64,000 nt of DNA, taken from positions 30,314-94,313 of IMG/VR virus record IMGVR_UViG_3300031578_009495; one strand, 5' to 3'. Origin of the DNA: a virus. The notes beneath the pieces were generated by a model. That model ran no database searches. It saw nothing but the letters and a program-made list of their open reading frames with translations, and was not told the DNA's origin. Below are positions 1-7,106 of the stretch, piece by piece; position 1 is the first letter of the stretch; each line of letters begins with the position of its first letter. A program made the translations under genes and the position numbers.

Positions 1-2
1 TT

Positions 3-353
3 ATAAATAAAGATGTTGTATTTTGGCTTGATGCACATCCATTTAAGGCCGATCCCTATGAATGGCCATTAAAAGAAGAGATAAACTTTATAACAAAGAC
101 TTTCAAAAAGGCGTACATTTTTATAGATGATTTCAAGGTACCGGGCCGACCTGACTTTCAGTTTAATTCACATCTTGGACAAGAATATTCCTATGAATTT
201 ATTCAGAACGAATTATGCAAAGATAAAGCATGCTCAATATATTTCCCTAGCTATAAAGAAAAAACTTCTAAACATCATCCCCTTGTAGGATGGATATTAA
301 TTGAATTCGGACATCCGAAAATTCAAATACCAGATTTCTGTGAAGGATTGTGA
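3..353 (+). CDS. C-terminal part of a methyltransferase-like glycan protein (5' truncated)
   Basis: An open frame enters from the left edge and stops at 351-353; about 116 residues are visible. The segment with FWLDAH, EWPLKEEI and IDDFKVPG resembles the C-terminal half of FkbM/class I methyltransferase-like proteins common in glycan loci. That assignment rests on pattern memory only, and no SAM-binding motif is in view because the N-terminus is missing. It is followed with no gap by a radical SAM/glycosyltransferase gene, so both are probably one operon. Confidence 0.45.
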   Translation: MNKDVVFWLDAHPFKADPYEWPLKEEINFITKTFKKAYIFIDDFKVPGRPDFQFNSHLGQEYSYEFIQNELCKDKACSIYFPSYKEKTSKHHPLVGWILIEFGHPKIQIPDFCEGL

Positions 354-355
354 TA

Positions 356-3187
356 ATGACAGGCAAACGAGTCCTTTTAACAACTTCAGCGGCTCCAGAT
401 CAAACACCATTTTCTACAACAGAGAAAAGACCTCCAATAGGTGTAGGTTTCTTAATTTCTGTTTTAAAGGAAGCCGGCCACAGCGTTTTCTTTATAGACA
501 ACTATTTAAAGCCAAACGATTTTCTTGAAACTGATTATCTGCGAATAAACAACATAGACTATGTTGGTATCTATGCAAATACGATTTGCTACAGAGACAC
601 GCTTAGAATGTTGCATAAGCTTGACTGGTTCAGGCAGATAGGTAAATGGAGAGGAAAGATTATTGTTGGTGGCCCTCACACAACTGTATGCCCGGACACC
701 ATCCCTGACTTTGTTGATTTTATTGTACAGGGAGAAGGAGAGCGGGCGATACTTGATATAGTTTCAGGGAAAGTAGCTGAAAAAATCGTTAAATATCCTC
801 GCATAGAAAATTTAGATGAACTGCCAATGCCTGCCTGGGATTATTTTAAGGACTTGCCGTATGACTGGGGAGGAACTTTTTTTACAGAAAAACCTGTATT
901 TGTCGTAAACTCTTCCAGGGGCTGTCCGTTTAATTGCCTATTTTGTTCTGTTGGGTCTATCTGGGGCAAGAAATACACTTATTTCAGCGCGGAAAGAATT
1001 GTATCCGATATAGAACATCTTATTAAAACCTATGGTGCGAAAGGAATATATTTCAGGGAAGACAATTTTACACTTAAAAAAGATAGACTTAATAAGTTCT
1101 GTAACCTGCTTATAGAAAAGAACATAAAAATCCAGTGGGCATGTGAGAGCAGGGTTTCAAGCATAGATAGAGAAAATATAGAACTTATGAAAAGATCCGG
1201 GTGCTGTGGATTTTACTTTGGAGTTGAAAGTGGCTCCCAAAGAGTTTTGGATTTTATAAAGAAAGATATCACTATTGCTCAAACCAAAGAAGTATTTAAA
1301 CTATGCCATGAATTTGGAATAAATGCCGCGGCCAGCATCGTAGTTGGAATCCCAACAGAAACTGAGGAAGAGCTTAAACAAACCCTTACCCTAATAAATG
1401 AAATCAAGCCAACTGTGACGTGGTTCAATGTTTTTACTGGCATTCCTAATAGCAAACTCTACAAGTATACGATAGAAAATAACCTCCACAAATTTATAGA
1501 TGACAGGGGATTGGTATATTTGCCAAAGCATAATGAATTAACTCAAAGATTTTATGGTGAAAGCTGGGATGCAGCCATACCTGCACAAACCCCCAAAATA
1601 AGCGTTGTCATGTCTGTGTATAATGGAGAGAAACATATACGGAAAGCCATACAAAGCATCCTTCGGCAGACCTATCAGGACTTTGAATTTATTATAGTAA
1701 ACGATTGTTCTACCGACAAGACCGTAGAAATTATAAAAAGTTTCAATGATAATAGAATCATAATTATAGAAAATCCGGGAAATATAGGACTTACCAAATC
1801 CTTAAATAAAGGGGTTAAAGAAGCTAAGGGAGAGTATATTGCGCGTATGGATGCGGACGATATTTCACTCCCGCATAGATTCGAAACACAGATTAAATTC
1901 TTGGAAGAAAACAAAGATCATGGTTTGGTTGGCAGTTCGTATTATAAAATGGATGACTCCGGAAAAACTGTATTTTGGGTAAAAGTATTAACGGAAGATT
2001 CCGAACTTAGACAAGGTTTAAAAAGACAAAACTGGTTTGGTCATGGCAGCGTCTTAATAAAAAAATCAGCATTTATAGAATGTAATGGATATGATGAAGA
2101 TTTTAAATATGCACAGGATTATGACCTGTGGGTAAGAATATCTGAGCGTTTTAAAGTAGCAAACATAGAAGAACCGTTATACCGCTGGAGGCTTTCAACA
2201 GATGGTGTTACTGTAAGTAAACAGAAAGAGCAGAGAAGCTACGCAGATAAAGTTATATCTATGACAAATACAAAAGATAGTTTGGTTTCTGTGATTATGC
2301 CCACCTACAACCGCAGGGAATTACTAAGAGAGGCATTGAAAAGCGTTTTTAACCAAACATATAGAAGTTTTGAGATAATAGTTATAAACGATGCTGGCGA
2401 AGACGTTAAAGACATTGTAGAAGAATTTAACATAGATATTATTACTTATATTGTTCATATGGAGAATAAAGGACTTGCAGCGACCAGAAATTCTGGGCTT
2501 AAGATAGCGAAAGGCAAATATATTTCTTATCTTGACGATGATGATATATTCTACCCGGATCATTTAGAAACCCTTGTTACTTTTTTGGAAGGAAGCGAAT
2601 ATAAAATAGCTTACACAGATGCAGTTAAGATAGATCAGATTTTAGAAAAAGATGGAAAATATACGAATCTAAGCCGTGGATTATATATGTCCATGGACTT
2701 TTCAAGAGAACTTTTATTGTGGAATAATATATCTCCCGTTCACTGCTTTATGCATGAAAAGTCTTGTTTGGATGGTGGTTTAAATTTTGATGATAGCTTT
2801 CGGGTTCACGAAGATTACGACTTTTGGATGAAGCTGGCCAGGACATATGATTTTAAGCATATAAAAAAAGCCACTGTAGAATATAGGCACAGAACAGAAG
2901 GTTTTATCCAGTTATCGCGAACTCCACATTTTAAGCTGTCAAGTGTGGTTATAAAAAAAAGACAGGTTGAAGAACGGATACTATATGAACAGAGGCGGAA
3001 AGAATTGAATAATATTATTAAATCTGACGAAAAGAAAGACATCTCTAATATCACTACACCGGTACAGATACCGGAGCTGGTATCTGTACCTATAGAGCAG
3101 AAAAAACATAGGGCAGATATAGGAGAAAAAAAATCAATACGACAGATAAGATATGACCAAAGAACAATGGAACCGATTTATGAATAA
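356..3187 (+). CDS. B12-binding radical SAM protein fused to two GT2 glycosyltransferase domains
   Basis: Three enzyme modules lie in one ~943-residue protein. Residues ~1-400 look like a cobalamin-binding radical SAM enzyme: early Rossmann-like part with GGPH, then the 4Fe-4S motif C-x3-C-x2-C (GCPFNCLFC, near residue 190) and the downstream GVESGS segment. Residues ~412-640 form a GT2 domain (ISVVMSVYNGE, MDADD). Residues ~642-870 form a second GT2 domain (VSVIMPTYNRR, LDDDD). The ATG at 356 is chosen because GAAGGA lies about 9 nt upstream; a GTG at 350 is possible. It overlaps the next gene by a few bases. It probably builds or modifies a sugar on the virion or the host surface; the substrate cannot be read from sequence. 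Confidence 0.85.
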   Translation: MTGKRVLLTTSAAPDQTPFSTTEKRPPIGVGFLISVLKEAGHSVFFIDNYLKPNDFLETDYLRINNIDYVGIYANTICYRDTLRMLHKLDWFRQIGKWRGKIIVGGPHTTVCPDTIPDFVDFIVQGEGERAILDIVSGKVAEKIVKYPRIENLDELPMPAWDYFKDLPYDWGGTFFTEKPVFVVNSSRGCPFNCLFCSVGSIWGKKYTYFSAERIVSDIEHLIKTYGAKGIYFREDNFTLKKDRLNKFCNLLIEKNIKIQWACESRVSSIDRENIELMKRSGCCGFYFGVESGSQRVLDFIKKDITIAQTKEVFKLCHEFGINAAASIVVGIPTETEEELKQTLTLINEIKPTVTWFNVFTGIPNSKLYKYTIENNLHKFIDDRGLVYLPKHNELTQRFYGESWDAAIPAQTPKISVVMSVYNGEKHIRKAIQSILRQTYQDFEFIIVNDCSTDKTVEIIKSFNDNRIIIIENPGNIGLTKSLNKGVKEAKGEYIARMDADDISLPHRFETQIKFLEENKDHGLVGSSYYKMDDSGKTVFWVKVLTEDSELRQGLKRQNWFGHGSVLIKKSAFIECNGYDEDFKYAQDYDLWVRISERFKVANIEEPLYRWRLSTDGVTVSKQKEQRSYADKVISMTNTKDSLVSVIMPTYNRRELLREALKSVFNQTYRSFEIIVINDAGEDVKDIVEEFNIDIITYIVHMENKGLAATRNSGLKIAKGKYISYLDDDDIFYPDHLETLVTFLEGSEYKIAYTDAVKIDQILEKDGKYTNLSRGLYMSMDFSRELLLWNNISPVHCFMHEKSCLDGGLNFDDSFRVHEDYDFWMKLARTYDFKHIKKATVEYRHRTEGFIQLSRTPHFKLSSVVIKKRQVEERILYEQRRKELNNIIKSDEKKDISNITTPVQIPELVSVPIEQKKHRADIGEKKSIRQIRYDQRTMEPIYE

Positions 3188-3869
3188 GCCAATAACTTCA
3201 ATTATCATTTTATGCTGGAACAATCTTGAATATACCAAACTATGTATAGAGTCTATAATAAAACATACAAAGCAACCATATCAGATTATAGCAATAGACC
3301 AGGGCTCTACAGATGGGACATCCGATTATCTCATAAAAGCAACGAGGGAATGTAATTGTATTATTATCAAAAATGTAGAAAATAAAGGTTTTGCATGTGG
3401 GAATAATCAAGCATTAAAATTAGTAGAAAGTGAATATGTATTGATGTTGAACAATGATTGTGAAATAACAGATGATAATTGGTTAGAAATAATGATCAAT
3501 GCAAGTGGAACAGCTGATCTTATAGGGGCTGTCTGCAAACAGGTTGCACCGGACTCTATCACAAAAACGTTTAAATATATCGGCGATGGAAAAGAAAATG
3601 GCAGATGGAGTTATATAGAAGGATGGTGTTTGTTTGCTAAAAGAGACACATGGCTATCTCTTAATGGATTTGACGAAAAATTTAATCCGGCATTCAGTGA
3701 AGATGCAGACCTTTCTTTCAGGGCAAAGGGGCTTGGCATGAAGATTAAGGCTGTTTCTCTGCCCATTATTCATCATGGAAGCAAATCAATAGGACAAATC
3801 CATGGTGGCCATGAAGCGATGTCGGCTAAAAATAATAGATTATTGTATGGACAATGGATTGGAACATGA
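3180..3869 (+). CDS. GT2 family glycosyltransferase
   Basis: A GT-A fold enzyme of about 229 residues. It has the N-terminal strand SIIILCWNN, the QGSTDGT nucleotide-sugar loop, LMLNND as the metal-binding DxD equivalent and a later FSEDADLSFRA segment typical of rhamnosyltransferase-like GT2 proteins. The ATG at 3180 overlaps the end of the preceding fusion gene and has GGAA 7 nt upstream; an ATG at 3153 is also in frame. It is coupled by ATGA to the following HNH gene. It probably acts with the preceding fusion protein on the same glycan. Confidence 0.85.
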   Translation: MNKPITSIIILCWNNLEYTKLCIESIIKHTKQPYQIIAIDQGSTDGTSDYLIKATRECNCIIIKNVENKGFACGNNQALKLVESEYVLMLNNDCEITDDNWLEIMINASGTADLIGAVCKQVAPDSITKTFKYIGDGKENGRWSYIEGWCLFAKRDTWLSLNGFDEKFNPAFSEDADLSFRAKGLGMKIKAVSLPIIHHGSKSIGQIHGGHEAMSAKNNRLLYGQWIGT

Positions 3870-4747
3870 ATACGACTAAAGGATATTGCGAATGCGGATG
3901 TGGGAAGCTTACGTCTATGGCTACAAGGAATAATCGCAATAAAGGACTTAAAAAGGGCGAACCAGTCCGCTTTATTCATGGCCATAGCCATATATTTAAG
4001 AAAGGTGGTATCCCTTGGAATAAAGGGAAGAAAGGTGTAATCCCATCTTGGAATAAAGGTAAAAAAGGTGTAATTCCATCTTGGAATAAAGGGAAGACAA
4101 AAGAGACCGATAAAAGAATCATGGAGGCTTCAAAGAAAGTAAGCATTTCAGTAAAAAAATTATGGGAAAATCCAGACTATCAAGGTGGTAACAAAAAAGG
4201 AGTTAAGTTTAATCTGAGCGATGAACAAAGAAAGCAATATTCAGAAAGACTTAGCGGAGAAGGAAACCCTATGTATGGAATGTCGGGAGAGAAATCTCCT
4301 GTTTGGAAAGATGGTATATCTTTTCTGCCATATCCACCTGAATTTAACAATAAGTTAAGACATAAGATTAAAAAACGAGATGATTTTACATGTCAGTTGT
4401 GTGGAATAAAACAATATACTTATCAGGCAATTCATCATATTGATTATGAAAAAGACAACTGTAGTGAGTCAAATTTAATAACATTATGCCTGTCTTGCAA
4501 TGTAAAGGTGAATCAAAATAGAGATTTTTGGAAACAATATTTTACAGAGATAATAAATAAAGGGAGGATAGAATTATGGACGCGTACCCAAAATTCGGTA
4601 TCTACTACTAAAGGCGCCGAATTAAAACCTCTTCTGAATAACGGGAAGGTCTTAACATGTAAAGATGAAGATAACCCGAGGCAAGCCAAGGCAAATGCCT
4701 TGTTGCAGCCGCAGAGCACTGAGCGAAGAGGAACCTTAACAGGTTAA
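3866..4747 (+). CDS. HNH homing endonuclease with NUMOD3-type repeats
   Basis: A ~293-residue protein. It opens with a CxCGCG zinc-like motif, then has two or three IPSWNKGKK repeats (NUMOD3-like DNA-binding motifs) and an ERL-GEGNPMYG segment. A central HNH domain follows: RDDFTCQLCG, IHHIDY, NLITLCLSCN. These are hallmarks of free-standing homing endonucleases of phages. The start overlaps the previous stop (ATGA). The last ~55 codons read through exon 1 of the next gene and into its group I intron in another frame, so the true C-terminus may be shaped by that insertion. It lies just upstream of the intron-containing gene. Confidence 0.85.
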   Translation: MNTTKGYCECGCGKLTSMATRNNRNKGLKKGEPVRFIHGHSHIFKKGGIPWNKGKKGVIPSWNKGKKGVIPSWNKGKTKETDKRIMEASKKVSISVKKLWENPDYQGGNKKGVKFNLSDEQRKQYSERLSGEGNPMYGMSGEKSPVWKDGISFLPYPPEFNNKLRHKIKKRDDFTCQLCGIKQYTYQAIHHIDYEKDNCSESNLITLCLSCNVKVNQNRDFWKQYFTEIINKGRIELWTRTQNSVSTTKGAELKPLLNNGKVLTCKDEDNPRQAKANALLQPQSTERRGTLTG

Positions 4748-5557
4748 ACGACAGTCCGATCTGCATGGAAACATGTAGAGGTTGGCAGAAATGACCAACC
4801 CGGCTCTTAGAAAAGAGCAGGTAACAGAAAAATGGTCTTAGGAACCGTAGAAAGCGAGTCGCATTCATACGCGACCGAAGAATTGGAATATAGAGATGGT
4901 TTTAGCACGGATGTTTTCGATCTCAAGCATGTTGACACAATAACGAGATCAAACCCGAGCTCTTGTGCAGCAACATATGGAATTGGAAAATCTACTGATA
5001 TAACAAAAAACTCTTTGGAGGTCCCTCTTGAAACTGTAACTCTTGTGGAGGAAGAAGAAGTAACGGAACCACACATGAGAGCTGTTGATCCAGAGACAAG
5101 TCCAGAACTTGGAGACAAGTTAACATATACCGATGGCTTGATTTTCCATAGGAAAAAGCAAACGTTGACGATAAACGGAAAAGGCGATCCTCCTGTTGGA
5201 CTTGGGACTGCCGATAGAGGAAATACCTATAGTAGTAGCATTACTCTAAAACCAGCGGTTGGAGGATCTGTCGCCGACATAACAGAAGGATCTGGTTTTT
5301 ATTTACGGCGCGTAGAGATTACAAAGGCAAACACCGAATGGCAGAAATTTATGCTTGAACTTGTAAAATATGTGCCAAACACCGCGGATAATGCTCAAGT
5401 CAATATGATTACACCTGAGTTTTTTGGCGTAGATGCAGGAGACCTCACGGCAATAAGCGCATGGTATAAGCTTAGTCGAACCATTACGCTTAATGGCGAA
5501 GGCGCTGCAAATGTTGAAGAAACAGCAGAAATTTATGACGATGTTGCTGCGGCTTAG
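4576..5557 (+). CDS. Tail-tube-like structural protein, interrupted by a group I intron (exons 4576-4599 and 4835-5557)
   Basis: Exon 1 is an ATG at 4576 behind a strong ribosome site (GGGAGGA) and encodes MDAYPKFG. After removal of 4600-4834 it joins exon 2 in frame (VLGTVESES...), giving ~248 residues. Without splicing, exon 1 stops after 11 codons and exon 2 would start at an ATG (4832) lacking a good ribosome site. The position, just before a frameshifting tail assembly chaperone pair and the tape measure gene, is that of the major tail (tube) protein. No family motif is recognised, so the role is inferred from gene order. Confidence 0.7.
4600..4834 (+). ncRNA. Group I self-splicing intron (235 nt, no internal ORF)
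   Basis: The core can be folded by eye. P1 pairs exon end TTCGGT (4594-4599) with GCCGAA (4616-4621), leaving the expected U-G wobble at the 5' splice site. P10 pairs GTCTT after the 3' splice site with AAGGC. P3 is CCTCTTC with GAAGAGG. P4 is CGGG with CCCG. P6 contains AAGGCA/TGCCTT. P7 joins CACTG with CAGT of the ACAGTCC segment. P8 is AACCT-taac-AGGTT. P9 elements are CATG-gaaa-CATG, GTTGG/CCAAC and CTCTT/AAGAG. The intron ends in a G at 4834. The spliced frame is continuous, which independently supports the boundaries. Confidence 0.9.
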
Positions 5558-5565
5558 GTGATATT

Positions 5566-5844
5566 ATGTCCTACTCAAAAGTAATAGAACCGGCTATTAA
5601 AACAAGGCGCGTAAATGCAATGCCTCTTATAGGTGGTGCCGGTGTAATCCAGGAATTGGGATATATACAAAAAAAGACGCATAGATTTTTCTGGATTACA
5701 ACGGCAGAATTGCAGGCGGAAATAGATACTGAGGTTGCCTTAGGATGGGTTTTGGACGGAGATCCAAGCAGAACGCTTGTCCATGAAGCAATTCCTGATC
5801 TGTTTAATGCCGAGGCTACTTATTTTAGGTACAGCGCTACGTGA
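5566..5844 (+). CDS. Hypothetical protein in tail module
   Basis: A 92-residue soluble protein between the tail-tube-like gene and the tail assembly chaperone. No motif is recognised. A ribosome site (AGGTGAT) precedes the ATG. The stop overlaps a GTG that opens the next frame. By position it could be a small tail component or completion factor. Confidence 0.7.
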   Translation: MSYSKVIEPAIKTRRVNAMPLIGGAGVIQELGYIQKKTHRFFWITTAELQAEIDTEVALGWVLDGDPSRTLVHEAIPDLFNAEATYFRYSAT

Positions 5845-5864
5845 AATTAAAAGAAAGGAAATTT

Positions 5865-6503
5865 ATGCAGGCAGAAAAAATAGAGATACCAGATGAGCTC
5901 AGGATATTAAACCCAGAGTTACAAAAAAAACCAGTAGTAATAGGCACAGAAGCCTACATGATTTATCCGTTAACTGAAGGACAGGCCGAGCGTGTGTCTA
6001 AGCTTTTGTCTGATGTTATAATAGACATCACGACTTTGGATATGCAATGCCCTAATTGTAAACATGTATTCCAGAATATGCTTGGACGACAGGAAACCTG
6101 CAATAGATGTAGGGTAAAGGGGAAGGGTGGAAGTCAATTAAAAAGTATGCAAAAACCACCCGTAGAAGCATTGACATACGAAGACCGTGTTCCGAGATTA
6201 ATTGAAGAACTCGTTGGAATTAAAGTCACGGATGTAAAATCATCTTTGACCGTTAATCAGTGCAAACACATTGCAGGTGTTTTATATGTCCAGAACTTTA
6301 TGGAAGAAGAAGGCGGCGGCTTGCCGGAAGAATCAAAAAAAAACTTCAAAGCACTGCTGAATTGGATAAGTCCGGAGGAGAAAGAAAACACAGTAGTAGC
6401 CTCGGAGAAATCTATGAAGCCTTTGCCCATGAATATGGATTTACAAGAGAATATATCCAGGGAAGATGGGAGACAGGAGGAAGTAACGGAAGACGGCTTG
6501 TAG
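5865..6503 (+). CDS. Tail assembly chaperone, short (unshifted) form with zinc-ribbon
   Basis: About 212 residues, directly before a second overlapping frame and the tape measure gene, the usual place of lambda gpG-like chaperones. The ATG at 5865 is preferred because AAAGGAA lies upstream; a GTG at 5841 overlaps the previous stop. An unusual feature is a CPNCKHVF...CNRC zinc-ribbon at about residues 56-82. The C-terminal part is acidic. A slippery A AAA AAC lies in frame at 6338-6344 within the overlap with the next frame, which allows production of a longer fusion. Confidence 0.75.
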   Translation: MQAEKIEIPDELRILNPELQKKPVVIGTEAYMIYPLTEGQAERVSKLLSDVIIDITTLDMQCPNCKHVFQNMLGRQETCNRCRVKGKGGSQLKSMQKPPVEALTYEDRVPRLIEELVGIKVTDVKSSLTVNQCKHIAGVLYVQNFMEEEGGGLPEESKKNFKALLNWISPEEKENTVVASEKSMKPLPMNMDLQENISREDGRQEEVTEDGL

Positions 6504-7063
6504 GGCTCACAAGGCCGCTCCTAAAGTTATATTGGAAGTATTTACAGCAACGCAAGCTTGCAGAGCTTAAAATGCAGATTAGGCTTGCTGGTGGAACGGT
6601 ACCGGAAGACACTGAAGCGGAACTCAAATCAGCAGAAGAGGAAGCCATGGAAAGGTTAAAAAATCCGCTTAAAGATTTTCCAAATGATATTAAGTATTTT
6701 TCTGCGAATGAATGTATAAGTAAAATAGAGATAGGTGGACGGTTTAAGGGTAAGATAGCAAAAGAGAAGATCTGGGATAAAAAAAGAATGAACGCCTGCC
6801 TTGGGAAACATGGCATTGTGGCAAAACGATGTTCGATGAATGATACGTTGTGGGCCAGATATACAAAACATGGTGACTCTCTGACGTTGGATATAATAAA
6901 ACAGATGATGAAATTTGATGCAAAAAGAAGAGAGCTTTATCCACCCAACTATAAGGGTACCGGCGAGGAACAGCCACCGGCAGAATACCTTGAAGAATTG
7001 AAATCATCCGGCAAGCTTGATACAATATACAAAGAAATGAACGAACTTTCAAATTTAGATTAG
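5865..7063 (+). CDS. Tail assembly chaperone, predicted -1 frameshift fusion (gpGT-like)
   Basis: Ribosomes slipping back one base at 6338-6344 would pass from the short chaperone frame into the frame that stays open to 7061-7063, adding about 239 residues. Switching after AAC gives ...ESKKN followed by LQSTAELDK. The added domain includes GEIYEAFAHEYGFT and a long basic/acidic helical region. Extended frameshift products of this type (lambda gpGT) bind the tape measure protein. The second frame has no convincing start or ribosome site of its own at 6260, which supports frameshifting rather than independent translation. Confidence 0.75.
6338..6344 (+). promoter_or_regulatory. Programmed -1 ribosomal frameshift slippery heptamer
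   Basis: A AAA AAC lies in the zero frame inside a run of nine A (6335-6343). The two open frames overlap from about 6260 to 6503 and differ by exactly -1. No stimulatory pseudoknot was worked out by eye. Confidence 0.75.
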
Positions 7064-7094
7064 TCGCTCCCGATGTGGTGGCATGGATTGAAAC
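7063..7094 (+). CRISPR. Solitary, slightly degenerate type I-C-like CRISPR repeat (not an array)
   Basis: A 32-nt stretch begins GTCGCTCCCGATG and ends TGGATTGAAAC. It has the same length, the same first ten bases and the same last eleven bases as the repeat at 27315-27346. It fills the gap between the stop of the chaperone gene and the ribosome site of the tape measure gene. The 3' arm of the stem is altered, so the hairpin is weaker than in the other copy. No second repeat follows. Confidence 0.6.
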
Positions 7095-7106
7095 GAGGAA
7101 ACAATA

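Noticed and set aside
6260-6343. Independent start of the second chaperone frame
   Set aside because: No ribosome site, and the in-frame slippery heptamer explains the second frame better.
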